DNA from: Dyella nitratireducens | GTDB taxonomy: Bacteria > Pseudomonadota > Gammaproteobacteria > Xanthomonadales > Rhodanobacteraceae | DNA: 64,000 nt | Assembly: GCF_014642835.1 (NCBI RefSeq) | Contig: NZ_BMJA01000002.1 | Location: forward strand, 285,713 to 349,712 | Direction of reading: 5' to 3' | Shown here: positions 34,560-44,347 of the stretch, in pieces | Numbering within the stretch: the first letter of the stretch is position 1 | Layout: every line of letters starts with the position of its first letter | Notes under the pieces: model-generated | Told to the model about the DNA's origin: nothing | Database searches by the model: none | Seen by the model: only the letters and a program-made list of their open reading frames with translations | Position numbers and translations under genes: made by a program

Positions 34560-37500
34560 ATGAGACTTCAAGACCACATCGATTTCACCACGCTCCAGTG
34601 GGTCAAGCCCGAGCTTGACGAGACGCTTGCGCTCGCGCGACAGGCGCTAGAGTCCTACGTGGACAATCCCGGCGAGCGCGACGTCATGCGCGGCTGCGCC
34701 GACAACCTGCATCAGGTGCAGGGTACCTTGCGCATGGTCGAGCTGTACGGCGCCGCGATGGTCGCCGAAGAGATGGAAACACTCGCCATCTCGCTGCTCG
34801 AAGACCACATCCGCAATCGCGAAGATGCCTATGCCGCGCTGATGCGCGGCCTGATGCAGCTGCCCGATTACCTGGAGCGTCTGTCCAGCGGCCACCGCGA
34901 CGTACCGGTGGTGCTGTTGCCGCTGCTCAACGAACTGCGTGCCAGCCGCGAACAGGAAGCGCTGAGCGAAGCGGCGTTGTTCACGCCCAACCTGGAAGCG
35001 GCGCTGCCCGCACAGGCGCCGGCCGCCGCCATTCCCGTCGACGCCCAGCGCCGCAAGAGCGAAGTCAACGAACTGCGCCTGCGCTTCCAGCAGCAACTGC
35101 TGGCCTGGTTCCGTGGACAGGGCGGTTCGCAGCAATTGTCCGGCATGCGCAATTCGCTCCTGGCGATCGCTGCGCGTTGCAGCACCATCCATGGCCGCCG
35201 CTTGTGGTGGATCACCGCCGGCGTGTTGGAAGGTCTCGACCAGGGCATGCTCAAGGCGCAAGCCGCCGACGTGCGCCAGCTGATCGGCAAGGTCGACCGC
35301 AGCATCCGCCAGTTGATCGAACAAGGCGAAGACGGTCTGCAGGGCGGTGATGCGGACGATCTGGCGCGCAAGCTGCTCTACATCGTCGCGCAGGCCAAGC
35401 AGCGCAGCCCGCAGATGCACCAGCTGGTGCAGACGTACAACCTCGACAGCCTGATGCCCGACGCCACCGAGGTCGAGCATGCGCGCGGTTCGATGGCTGG
35501 CCACAACCGCGCTTTGCTTGATTCCGTTGCTCGCGCACTGAAGGACGACCTGCTGCGCGTGAAGGAAGCGCTCGACCTGTTCCTGCGCCAGAACGATGCC
35601 GATCCGGCCCAGCTCGGCGCCCAAGCCGAAGTGCTGGAACGCGTCGGTGACACGCTCGGCATGCTTGCACTCAACGTGCCGCGCCGTGTGGTGAACGAAC
35701 AACGCCGCGTGCTGGAAGAAGTCGCCAACCGTCTGCGCAGCCCCGACGAGGAATCGCTGCTCGACGTGGCCGGCGCGCTGCTCTATGTGGAAGCCTCGCT
35801 GGACGACCACATCGAAAGCCTCGGTGCGGAAACGCCGCCGGAAGAAGAACACAAGGTGGCGATGCTGCCGCGCAGCGAGGCACGGCACATTCTCGCCACG
35901 CTGATGAGCGAAGCCGTCGGCAACACCGGCAAGGTGAAGAACGGCATCGTCGCCTTCGTCGAATCCGGTTGGCAGCACGAACAGCTCGACGGCATGCCGG
36001 CGTTGATGGACGAAGTGGCAGGCGCCATGCGCATGCTGTCCTCGCCGCGCTCGGCGCAGATCGCCGAAGGCGTGGGCCGCTTTATCGGCAACGAACTGTG
36101 CATCGACAAGCGCATTCCCAGCAGCGCGCAGATGGATCAGCTCGCCGACGCGTTGGCCGCACTGGAGTATTACCTGGAAGCCGCACGCGAACACCGCGGC
36201 GGTCTCGACCACGTGTTGGACGTCGCCGAACACAGCCTGGGTGGATTGGGCTACTGGCCGCCGCCGCTGCCCAAAGCAGCGCCGGAGACGGTGCGCGAAG
36301 CGGCTGCCCCGGCACCCGCGCCAGTGGAAGCGTTCGCGCCGGCACCGGTGCACAGCGAACCCGCACTCAGCGAATCGGTCTCCGTCGCGCACGGCGAAGA
36401 TGCCAGCGCGCTCTTCATCGGCAGCAGCGAAACACCCGCGCCGATGGCACACGACCTCACCGGCCTGCATTTGGTCGAAACCGAATCGCACATCCACGCG
36501 CCAGTGGTCGACGAAGGCGACGACTGGATCGAGATCGAAGAGGAAGTCGAAGAGCAGGTATCCGGCATCGATCCGTTGGCTGCCAATGCCGGCTTCCAGG
36601 CCAGCACCGAAGGCATCGACGACGACATCCGCGACATCTTCCTGGAAGAAATGCAGGAAGAGATCAACAACCTGCGCCATGCGCAGCAGGCGTGGATGAT
36701 CGATCCCACGCAGCTTGTGGAGCTCACCCCGATCCGCCGTTCGTTCCACACGCTCAAGGGCTCCGGCCGCCTGGTCGGCGCCGCGGTGCTGGGCGAATTC
36801 GCGTGGCGCGTCGAGAACATGCTCAACCGCGTGCTGGATGGCACGGTCCAGCCGCACGCCGGTGTGCAGACGCTGATCGGCCATGCCATCGAAGCGCTGC
36901 CGCAGCTGTACTCGATGTTGAAAGACGGCACCGTGCCCACGGTGCCGCTCACCGGCATCATGCAGGCGGCTGATCATCTTGCCGCCGGCGAACAGGCCAC
37001 CGCGGAACAGTTCGCGACCAGTGGCACGCAGACGGTGCGCCGCGTGGTACGTCGCCGCGTGCCACGTGTGTCGGCTGAAACGATTCCCACCGCCACGCAT
37101 ACCGATCATTCGGCTGCCACTGCGCTTCCGTTCGAAACGCTCGCGCCAGCGCCTGAAGCGATCGAAGCGCCGGTGCTGCCGCCGGTCGATCCGGTGCTAT
37201 TGGAAATCCTGCGCAGCGAAGTGGCGCAGTACCTGCAGACCATCCGCAATGCGGTGACGTTCGCCCAGGGCGACATCCCGGTCGAGGACGGTCTCCTGCG
37301 CGCCGTGCACACACTCCATGGCGCCATTGCCATGGTCGACATTCCACTGCTGATCCAACTGTTGTCGCCACTGGAAAGTTTGCTCAAGCGTCTGCGTGCA
37401 GCCGGCGAACCGCTGTCTGGCGAAGGCGTGCGCCTGTTGCGTCAGAGTGCCGACGTGGTCGACGAGGTGATGGCACAGTTCGACGCGCCGCATCCGCAGT

Positions 37501-40500
37501 TGCCGGATGCGTCAGCCATCATCGCGCGCCTCACCGAACTGCGTGACCATCAGCCCGAACCGCAGATGGCGCACGTGGTGTTCGAACCGCATGCGGTTGA
37601 ACCGGTGTCGTTCGAGCCGATCGAGCCGCCGGCTCCGGTGGCTGCGCCCGCCGGGCACGAAGAAGAACAGGCGCCGGTTGCCGTGGAACAGCCGACCGAG
37701 ATGCCGGTCGCCGCGGACGAGGATTACACCGCCGAACTGCTCGAATCGCTGGCTGCCGAGGAACCGTCCGAGGCGGAACCAGCACAGCATCATCGCGAAC
37801 CCGAGCCCAGCGCCGAAGATGCCGAATTCGCGGAACTGCTCGCCAGCCTCGAAGCCATCGAACCGGAACATGCAGTGATCGAGCCGGTGGCCGAAGAACC
37901 GGCGCCGGTCGAACATCATCTGGATGTCGGCCATGAAGCGGCCAACGAGCTGATCGACGAGACTGCTCTTGTGCAACCCTCGCACGAGGAACTCGTGCAT
38001 GCATTCGTCGACGAGCCGGTGCTCGACGCCGAGCCTATGGCTGAGCCGGAAGTGGTCGAACACGACATCGAGCACGCCGCCGCGCCGCCGGTTGAAGAAC
38101 CGATGGCGGAAGCCCCGCATCACGAAGAACCGGTCGCTGAGCTACTGCACCACGAGGAGCCGGTTGTCGAACCGGTCGCTGAGGTGCCGCAACACGAAGA
38201 ACCCGTTGCCGAGCCGGTTGTCCAGGCACTGCAGCCCGAAGAACACGAAGAACCGGTGGTGGCGGAAGCGCCGCAGCCGCACGAAACGATCGAAGCTCGG
38301 CCGGCGGAGCGCGTACCGGCCGGCGAGCTGATGAGCTTCAACCATATCGATCCGGACTTGCTGGAAATCTTCAGCGAAGAAGCGCGCGAAATTCTCGATG
38401 ACGCCGACAGCACGCTGGCGAAGTGGCATGCCGAGCCGGCCGATGTGTCGCATATGGCGGGCCTGTTGCGCGCGCTGCACACCCTCAAGGGCGGTGCACG
38501 TATCGCGGGCGTGACACCCGTGGGTGACCTCAGCCACGCGCTGGAAAGCTTGCTGGAGCATTCGCACGGCATCGATCCGCACAAGACGGTGCCGCTGATC
38601 GGCACGCTCGAGGCCGCGTTCGACGAAATGCACGGTCTCGTGCAGCGCGTTTCGCAAGGCAAGGCCATTGCGTATCCGCACGCGATGATCGCGCGCTTGC
38701 AGGGCGACCCGCAGGAGCCTGCGGCGCCTGTGGCTGAAGCACCCGCGCCCGTCGCGGCGGTGCTGGCGCCTGCTCCGGTTCCGTCGATAAGCGCAGACGA
38801 ACTGCCCTCGCTGCTGCCTGCCGAAGACGAATCGCATCCTGACGATGCCGGCCGCACCGCGCAGGAACAGATCCGCGTTCGCGCCGAACTGCTCGACAGC
38901 CTGGTGAATCACGCCGGTGAAGTGGCGATCTACCGCTCGCGCCTGGAACAGCAGGTGTCGGCCTACCGCTTCAACCTGGTCGAACTCGAACAGACCGTAT
39001 CGCGTCTGCGCAGCCAGCTGCGCATGCTCGAAATCGAAACCGAAGCGCAGATCATCGCGCGCTTCCAGCGGGAACATCGCGACGCCGGCCTTGCCGTGTT
39101 CGATCCGCTGGAACTCGACCGCTTCTCGCAATTGCAGCAGTACTCGCGTGCACTGGCCGAATCGGTCTCGGACTTGGTGTCGATCCAGAGCATGCTGGAC
39201 GAACTCACCCGTCAGGCCGAAACGCTGCTGATCCAACAGTCGCGCGTGAGTTCGGAACTGCAGGAAGGTCTGCTGCGCACGCGCATGCTGCCGTTCGACA
39301 CCATGGTGCCGAACCTGCGCCGCACGCTGCGTCAGGCCGCGCAGGAAGAAGGCAAGAGCGCACAGTTGTATGTGGAAGGCGCGCACGGCGAAATGGATCG
39401 CAACCTGCTCGACCGCATCAAGGCGCCATTCGAGCACATGCTGCGCAATGCCGTGGCGCACGGTATCGAAACGCCGGCCGACCGCCGCAAGGCGGGCAAG
39501 TCGGAAGAGGGCGTGGTACGCATTCGCGTGGCGCGCGAAGCCACCGAGGTGGTGATCCGTGTCAGCGACGACGGCCGCGGCCTGGATCGCGAGGCGATCC
39601 GCAAGCGCGCGATCGAGCGTGGGCTGATCCGTCCGGATACGCGCTTGTTCGATGACCAGTTGCTTGCGCTGATCACCCAGACCGGCTTCTCCACCGCCAG
39701 CACCGTGACCCAGCTCGCCGGCCGCGGCGTGGGCATGGACGTGGTGGCCAGCGAGATCAAAGCAATGGGCGGCTCGCTCGCCATCGAATCACGCCAGGGC
39801 GAGGGCACCACTTTCGTCTTGCGCCTGCCGTTCACCCTCGCGGTGACACAGGCGATTCTGGTGCGCATCGGCGAATCCACCTTTGCCATCCCGATGACGT
39901 CGGTGCAGGGCGTAGCGCGCATCAGTCCGGATGAATTGGCGGAGCGCCTGGCGCAGGACAATCCGCAGTTCGATTACAACGGCGAGGATTACGCCGTCCA
40001 CGATCTGGCCGGGCTGCTTGGTCTTGTGCCAGGTATCGGTGACGAAGAACAGCTGCCGCTGCTGCTGACCCGTTCTGGTGAACTGCGCGCCGCGATCCGC
40101 GTCGACGCCGTGATCGGCTCGCGCGAAATCGTGGTGAAGTCGGTCGGTCCGCAGGTGAGTTCGGTGCCCGGCATTCTCGGCGCCACCATCATGGGCGACG
40201 GCTCGGTGCTGGTGATTCTCGACCTCGCACCGCTGGTGCGTCATGGCCTGGCCCGTCTCGAGCAGCGCTTGGCCGAAGGCGTGGAATACGCCACTACCGC
40301 CCCGGCGATCGAAGAAGTACGGGTACGTCCGCTGGTGATGGTGGTCGACGATTCGATCACCATGCGCAAGGTTACCGGCCGCGTGCTCGAACGCCACGAA
40401 TACGAAGTGGAAACGGCGAAGGACGGTCTGGACGCGCTGGAAAAACTGCACGAGCGCGTGCCGAACCTGATGCTGCTCGACATCGAAATGCCGCGTATGG

Positions 40501-40715
40501 ACGGCTACGAGCTGGCGACGCAGATGAAGGCCGATCCGCGCCTGCGCCACGTGCCGATCATCATGATCACCTCGCGTACCGGCGAAAAGCATCGCCAGCG
40601 TGCCTTCGACATCGGCGTGGAACGTTATCTCGGCAAGCCGTATCAAGAAGCCGAATTGCTGGCGCAGATCAGCGAAGTACTGGAGCAACACGCGCAGGAG
40701 CCGGTGAATGAGTGA
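34560..40715 (+). CDS. chpA: Hybrid histidine kinase ChpA/PilL
   Basis: 2051-aa CheA-type kinase of the Pil-Chp system. Histidine phosphotransfer sites: clear Hpt at H730 (SFHTLKGSGR) and H1307 (ALHTLKGGAR), an altered site at H917 (AVHTLHGAIA, Lys to His), and a degenerate N-terminal module around H51 (LHQVQGT). A Pro/Glu/His-rich repetitive linker (EEPVAE-type units) spans about 1178-1240. The catalytic domain has the N box at N1630 (MLRNAVAHGIE) and G boxes DDGRGLD (D1671) and AGRGVGMDVV. A CheW domain covers about 1760-1900. The receiver has DDS at 1926-1928, acceptor D1974 and K2026. It phosphorylates PilG and PilH. It overlaps chpB by 8 bp. Confidence 0.95.
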   Translation: MRLQDHIDFTTLQWVKPELDETLALARQALESYVDNPGERDVMRGCADNLHQVQGTLRMVELYGAAMVAEEMETLAISLLEDHIRNREDAYAALMRGLMQLPDYLERLSSGHRDVPVVLLPLLNELRASREQEALSEAALFTPNLEAALPAQAPAAAIPVDAQRRKSEVNELRLRFQQQLLAWFRGQGGSQQLSGMRNSLLAIAARCSTIHGRRLWWITAGVLEGLDQGMLKAQAADVRQLIGKVDRSIRQLIEQGEDGLQGGDADDLARKLLYIVAQAKQRSPQMHQLVQTYNLDSLMPDATEVEHARGSMAGHNRALLDSVARALKDDLLRVKEALDLFLRQNDADPAQLGAQAEVLERVGDTLGMLALNVPRRVVNEQRRVLEEVANRLRSPDEESLLDVAGALLYVEASLDDHIESLGAETPPEEEHKVAMLPRSEARHILATLMSEAVGNTGKVKNGIVAFVESGWQHEQLDGMPALMDEVAGAMRMLSSPRSAQIAEGVGRFIGNELCIDKRIPSSAQMDQLADALAALEYYLEAAREHRGGLDHVLDVAEHSLGGLGYWPPPLPKAAPETVREAAAPAPAPVEAFAPAPVHSEPALSESVSVAHGEDASALFIGSSETPAPMAHDLTGLHLVETESHIHAPVVDEGDDWIEIEEEVEEQVSGIDPLAANAGFQASTEGIDDDIRDIFLEEMQEEINNLRHAQQAWMIDPTQLVELTPIRRSFHTLKGSGRLVGAAVLGEFAWRVENMLNRVLDGTVQPHAGVQTLIGHAIEALPQLYSMLKDGTVPTVPLTGIMQAADHLAAGEQATAEQFATSGTQTVRRVVRRRVPRVSAETIPTATHTDHSAATALPFETLAPAPEAIEAPVLPPVDPVLLEILRSEVAQYLQTIRNAVTFAQGDIPVEDGLLRAVHTLHGAIAMVDIPLLIQLLSPLESLLKRLRAAGEPLSGEGVRLLRQSADVVDEVMAQFDAPHPQLPDASAIIARLTELRDHQPEPQMAHVVFEPHAVEPVSFEPIEPPAPVAAPAGHEEEQAPVAVEQPTEMPVAADEDYTAELLESLAAEEPSEAEPAQHHREPEPSAEDAEFAELLASLEAIEPEHAVIEPVAEEPAPVEHHLDVGHEAANELIDETALVQPSHEELVHAFVDEPVLDAEPMAEPEVVEHDIEHAAAPPVEEPMAEAPHHEEPVAELLHHEEPVVEPVAEVPQHEEPVAEPVVQALQPEEHEEPVVAEAPQPHETIEARPAERVPAGELMSFNHIDPDLLEIFSEEAREILDDADSTLAKWHAEPADVSHMAGLLRALHTLKGGARIAGVTPVGDLSHALESLLEHSHGIDPHKTVPLIGTLEAAFDEMHGLVQRVSQGKAIAYPHAMIARLQGDPQEPAAPVAEAPAPVAAVLAPAPVPSISADELPSLLPAEDESHPDDAGRTAQEQIRVRAELLDSLVNHAGEVAIYRSRLEQQVSAYRFNLVELEQTVSRLRSQLRMLEIETEAQIIARFQREHRDAGLAVFDPLELDRFSQLQQYSRALAESVSDLVSIQSMLDELTRQAETLLIQQSRVSSELQEGLLRTRMLPFDTMVPNLRRTLRQAAQEEGKSAQLYVEGAHGEMDRNLLDRIKAPFEHMLRNAVAHGIETPADRRKAGKSEEGVVRIRVAREATEVVIRVSDDGRGLDREAIRKRAIERGLIRPDTRLFDDQLLALITQTGFSTASTVTQLAGRGVGMDVVASEIKAMGGSLAIESRQGEGTTFVLRLPFTLAVTQAILVRIGESTFAIPMTSVQGVARISPDELAERLAQDNPQFDYNGEDYAVHDLAGLLGLVPGIGDEEQLPLLLTRSGELRAAIRVDAVIGSREIVVKSVGPQVSSVPGILGATIMGDGSVLVILDLAPLVRHGLARLEQRLAEGVEYATTAPAIEEVRVRPLVMVVDDSITMRKVTGRVLERHEYEVETAKDGLDALEKLHERVPNLMLLDIEMPRMDGYELATQMKADPRLRHVPIIMITSRTGEKHRQRAFDIGVERYLGKPYQEAELLAQISEVLEQHAQEPVNE

Positions 40716-42498
40716 GAAGGTTGTCGCGGTTGCGCTGCTGTTCGATGACGTAGAGTTGGGTAGTCATCTGCGCACCGCACTCTCCGAGCACGGCGCTCGA
40801 ATTGCGCACGAAGGCCCGGTAAGCAGCTTTAACGTGGCCCAACTGCGCCAGGCCGGCGTGAACGTGCTGGTCGTGAATCTGGACGACTCGGTGGACGACA
40901 CCGCGCTCGACCTGATCTACGAACTGGTCGCTGCCGGCGATATTCCCGTGGTGTTCAACGACGCCCAGGCCAGCCGCGGCCTGGACGGTTGGGATCGCGC
41001 GCGCTGGGCGCGCCACCTGGCAGCCAAGACGCTCAACATAGACATCATCGATCCGCCGCGTCCCGAGAACGCACAGCCGGTAGTGCCACCACCCGCTGCG
41101 CCGATTCAGCCCGAACCGCAGGCTGAGCCTGCCGTGTTGGTCGAACCAGAGCCAGCTCCCGCTCCCGCCTTGGCAGCCGAACTGGAACCCGAACCGGCAT
41201 TGGCGTGGCAACCGGAACCGGAGCTTGAATCCGTACCTGCGCCAGAGCCCGACGTCGTGGCACCGGCGCAAACGTCGCTTGCCGACGCGCTGCAGCAGCA
41301 CGACGAGACACCGATTCAAGCCGAAATGTCCGAAACCCTGGCGGACGAACTGGAAGCGCTGCTGGCAAAGGGCGAAACCGTCGAACATGCGCCTGAAAGC
41401 GAATTCGGCTCGCTGAAGTTCAACGCGGAAGACGAACTCCCGCCGTTGCACGACGGCGATTTCGGCTGGCAGGACGACGATCACATCGCACCCGGGCAGC
41501 ATGAGCACATTCCGACGGCGGCCGGCTTCGCGCCGGCCCCCGAACCTGCGCCTGTGCCCGCACCGGCGCGCATGGAAGCGCCGGCCTTCAACATCAATCT
41601 CGATCACCTGTCGCTGGCCGCGGTCGATCAAGAATTCACCCCGCCGGTGATTGAAAAAGCGACGCTCGCCCAGCAAACACCTTCTGCGCCGGAATGGGGC
41701 TTCGTGGAAGAGGACGATCACGCCGCGGCCCAACCACCGTCGGGCGACAAATCATCGTTCGCCGTGGAGAAAGTCAGCGCTGCCGAGTTCCTGGCGCCTG
41801 ATGTGGAATTTCTGGACGAAGATTCCCCGGTCGAACCCGGCATGAGTCTGGAGCTGGTGGCGATGGAAGACGCCATCGCGCCCAAGGATGACTACCAGCC
41901 GTTCGAATCGCACCTGCATGAACTGGATACTGCCTTCGCGCATTTGCTGGTGCTGGGTGCGGCACGTGACAGCGGTGCTTCGCTAGGCGCTTTCCTCGCC
42001 GCGCTGCCGGGCGATTTGAAGCTGCCGATCCTGCTCACCCAACATCACACCCAGGATGCGCTCGAACAGCTCGTCGCTTCGCTGGCGACCCGCTGCACGC
42101 TGCCGGTCAAGGTGGCTGCGGTCGGCATGCGCGTGCGCCATGGCGACGTGGTAGTGGTGCCACGCGGGCAACAAGTGCGCATCACTCGCGACGGCCGTGT
42201 CGAACTCAATGCCGCCAATGACGATGCCGGTGGGCAATCGCCATCCATCGACAGCAGTTTCACCATGGCTGCGAACGTGTTCGGGCGCGATGCGCTCGCC
42301 ATCGTATTCGCCGGCCAGGCCACCGACGCCGTGGCCGGTGCGCAAGCTATCCACGATCGCGGCGGAGAGGTATGGGTGGAAGCTTCCACCAGCGATCACT
42401 ACACAGACATGGTCAACGGCGTGATGGCCGAACGCCTGGCCAGCTTTTCCGGTTCGCCGCAAGAATTGGCGGTGCGCCTGGTGGAGGACTTCCGATGA
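40708..42498 (+). CDS. chpB: CheB-like protein ChpB, catalytic Ser replaced
   Basis: 596-aa protein. Residues 1-115 resemble a receiver without the normal acidic pocket (VALLFDDVELGSHLRTALSEHG). A long Pro/Glu-rich linker follows to about 400. The C-terminal part aligns with the CheB methylesterase fold: LVLGAARDSGASLGAFLAALP matches the CheB segment around its Ser-containing GASTGG, but the nucleophile position is Ala419. The His (H446 in LLTQHH) and the Asp (D540 in GQATDAVAG) are kept. The domain is therefore probably inactive or uses another residue. Its start overlaps chpA; its stop overlaps chpC (ATGA). Confidence 0.88.
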   Translation: MSEKVVAVALLFDDVELGSHLRTALSEHGARIAHEGPVSSFNVAQLRQAGVNVLVVNLDDSVDDTALDLIYELVAAGDIPVVFNDAQASRGLDGWDRARWARHLAAKTLNIDIIDPPRPENAQPVVPPPAAPIQPEPQAEPAVLVEPEPAPAPALAAELEPEPALAWQPEPELESVPAPEPDVVAPAQTSLADALQQHDETPIQAEMSETLADELEALLAKGETVEHAPESEFGSLKFNAEDELPPLHDGDFGWQDDDHIAPGQHEHIPTAAGFAPAPEPAPVPAPARMEAPAFNINLDHLSLAAVDQEFTPPVIEKATLAQQTPSAPEWGFVEEDDHAAAQPPSGDKSSFAVEKVSAAEFLAPDVEFLDEDSPVEPGMSLELVAMEDAIAPKDDYQPFESHLHELDTAFAHLLVLGAARDSGASLGAFLAALPGDLKLPILLTQHHTQDALEQLVASLATRCTLPVKVAAVGMRVRHGDVVVVPRGQQVRITRDGRVELNAANDDAGGQSPSIDSSFTMAANVFGRDALAIVFAGQATDAVAGAQAIHDRGGEVWVEASTSDHYTDMVNGVMAERLASFSGSPQELAVRLVEDFR

Positions 42499-42971
42499 GC
42501 GAACAACCGCTACCCCGTGAAATCCGCTGCGTGCTGGTGCCGGTCGGCAACCTGCGCCTGCTGCTGCCGAATGCCACCGTGGCCGAAGTGATCACTTTCG
42601 CCACCCCCGAACCGGTTCCCGGTGCACCCGAATGGCTGCTCGGCCGCATCGCCTGGCGTGGCTGGCGCGTGCCGCTGGTCTCGTTCACCAAACTGGCCGA
42701 CGCCGAAGAAGGCGATACGGAACTCAGTGTGCGCGTGGCCGTGCTCAAAGCATTTGGTGACAACCCCGACGTGCCTTTCGTGGCAGTGGTCACCCAGGGC
42801 TTCCCACGCCTGACCACGCTCAACGCCGAACTGATCATTCCCACCCACGATGGCAAGCCGTTGCCGCGTGGCGTGAAGGCGCAGGTGCTGGTGCGCGACG
42901 ATATCGCGGTGATTCCTGATCTTGAAGGGATCGAGAGTGAAGTGACGGAATTGCTGCGGCAGGCGAGCTGA
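42495..42971 (+). CDS. chpC: CheW-like adaptor ChpC
   Basis: 158-aa CheW-domain protein ending the Pil-Chp operon. Motifs: EIRCVLVPVGNLRLLLPNATVAEVITF, PVPGAPEWLLGRIAWRGWRVPLVSF and VKAQVLVRDDIAVIPDLEGIE. In P. aeruginosa ChpC is a second adaptor, possibly linking other receptors to ChpA. The ATG overlaps the chpB stop (ATGA). A hairpin follows, then the convergent rsmE. Confidence 0.92.
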   Translation: MSEQPLPREIRCVLVPVGNLRLLLPNATVAEVITFATPEPVPGAPEWLLGRIAWRGWRVPLVSFTKLADAEEGDTELSVRVAVLKAFGDNPDVPFVAVVTQGFPRLTTLNAELIIPTHDGKPLPRGVKAQVLVRDDIAVIPDLEGIESEVTELLRQAS

Positions 42972-42984
42972 TCAGCCATCATGG

Positions 42985-43014
42985 TCATCATTCCGGCCTT
43001 TGCTGGAATGATGA
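42985..43014. terminator. Stem-loop between chpC and rsmE
   Basis: TCATCATTCC (42985-42994) and GGAATGATGA (43005-43014), a perfect 10-bp stem with a 10-base loop, between convergent genes. It resembles a degenerate REP palindrome and may end both transcripts, although there is no U-run. Confidence 0.5.
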
Positions 43015-43025
43015 TGTGGCGCGAA

Positions 43026-43760
43026 TCAGAAATCCCCGTGTAATGCCTGCAGCGCTGCGAGTGCTGCAAGCCCGGCCGTTTCCGTACGCAAAATCCGCGG
43101 CCCCAGGCGCAGCCCTTGAAAGCCTGCTTCGCGTAATGTCGCCACATCGCGGTCGCCCAGCCCGCCCTCCGGCCCCACTACGAGCAATCCACCGGTTTCT
43201 CCGAATGGCACGTCACGCGCGCGCAGCGTGCCTTCCGGCAGCAACGCCAGACGCTGGGCATTGTCATGGTCCAAGCCTTCCAACCAACTCTGCATCGTTT
43301 GGGCAGGCATCACCTCGGGAACGTGTACACGCCCGCTCTGCTCACATGCACTGGCTGCCACCGCGCGCCAATGCTGCAAACGCTTTTCGGCACGCGCGGG
43401 ATCGAGCTTCACTTCGGAGCGCTCGGTGAATAACGGCACGATGCGCGCGACCCCCAGCTCGGTGGCTTTCTGCACGATCAGATCCATCTTCTCCCCACGC
43501 GCAACACCTTGCGCCAGGGTGAGTCGTAGCGGCGACTCATTCGCAATTTCCTCGCGTCCGTCGATGCGGACTATCACATCGCGCTTGCCGACGCTGACCA
43601 GCGTGGCGGTGTAATCAAAACCATCGCCGTTGAATACCGTGAGCGCATCGCCTGCATTCATGCGCAGCACGCGTGCCACGTGCTCGGCGGCCTGCGCGGG
43701 CAGGGTCAGTTCGGTGGCAAGCGCCAGCGGCTGTTCGACATGAATGCGAGTGCTGCGCAT
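43026..43760 (-). CDS. rsmE: 16S rRNA (uracil-1498-N3)-methyltransferase
   Basis: 244-aa SPOUT-class enzyme methylating U1498 of 16S rRNA with SAM. Signatures: the N-terminal PUA-like part (RSTRIHVEQPL ... HVARVLRMNAGDALTVFNGDG), LAQGVARGEKMDLIVQKATELGV, ASACEQSGR, and the knot motif LLVVGPEGGLGDRDVATLREAGF, then LGPRILRTETA. I use ATG 43760, the family start; ATG 43820 would add 20 unmatched residues. Confidence 0.95.
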   Translation of the reverse strand: MRSTRIHVEQPLALATELTLPAQAAEHVARVLRMNAGDALTVFNGDGFDYTATLVSVGKRDVIVRIDGREEIANESPLRLTLAQGVARGEKMDLIVQKATELGVARIVPLFTERSEVKLDPARAEKRLQHWRAVAASACEQSGRVHVPEVMPAQTMQSWLEGLDHDNAQRLALLPEGTLRARDVPFGETGGLLVVGPEGGLGDRDVATLREAGFQGLRLGPRILRTETAGLAALAALQALHGDF

Positions 43761-43929
43761 AAGCTTTCGGTCACTGAGAAGTCGATGAGCATACCGCTTG
43801 CTGCGGTCTTGTTCAGCCATCTGAATAGCCCGGCAGTCATCGCCCCCTTGCGATGAACCGAACCTGGTAGCAGCATGGACTCACCCCTGAAAAGCTCGCG
43901 TTTTCCCCCATGGCGAGCAGGAGGTTTCC

Positions 43930-44256
43930 ATGATCAAGTTGATATGCTCCGCTGCCTTGCTGGCCGCTGCGACGGCCGCCTTCGCCGCACCCCAGAACGG
44001 GTCTTCGGCCAATCAGCCCCAGGCCAACGCGCCTACCACCTCGACTACGGCCAAACGCTCGCCGCTCAAGCCGGGCGACCGCCAATGCATCCGCGATACC
44101 GGTAGCCTGATTCCGCCCAAAAAAGGCGAGTGTTTGCCGGTCGCGGGCCGCTCCTATACCAAGCAGGATATTGATAACACCGGCGAAAACACGCTGGGGC
44201 CGGCGTTGGAAAAATTGGACCCGGCCATCACCACACGTGGTTATGGTGGTCACTGA
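43930..44256 (+). CDS. Small secreted protein of unknown function
   Basis: 108-aa protein with a clear signal peptide (LICSAALLAAATAAFA, cleavage near residue 19), a low-complexity Asn/Gln/Thr-rich stretch to about residue 45, then a compact end with two Cys (RQCIRDTGS and GECLPV), which may form a disulfide. ATG 43930 follows AGGAGGTTTCC, an excellent ribosome site. I recognise no family. It stands alone, divergent from rsmE, and ends before a palindromic repeat. Confidence 0.75.
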   Translation: MIKLICSAALLAAATAAFAAPQNGSSANQPQANAPTTSTTAKRSPLKPGDRQCIRDTGSLIPPKKGECLPVAGRSYTKQDIDNTGENTLGPALEKLDPAITTRGYGGH

Positions 44257-44275
44257 TCTTTAGGTGCTGCGCTTT

Positions 44276-44347
44276 GTAGGTTGGGGTGCAAATCCCAACA
44301 ACGGTGGCCGTGAACATGGCGATGTTGGGGTTCTCACCCCAACCTAC
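44276..44347. repeat. GTAGGTTGGGGTG palindromic repeat, copy 5
   Basis: 72-bp copy, more diverged (left arm GCAAATCCC, right arm GGTTCTCACC), between convergent genes. Bases 44344-44346 read on the minus strand are the TAG stop of bioA. The loop holds ATGGCGAT. Confidence 0.85.

Noticed and set aside
34647-37109. 820-aa open frame on the minus strand opposite chpA
   Set aside because: Shadow of the high-GC chpA coding frame; Arg/His/Gln-rich composition and no family motif.
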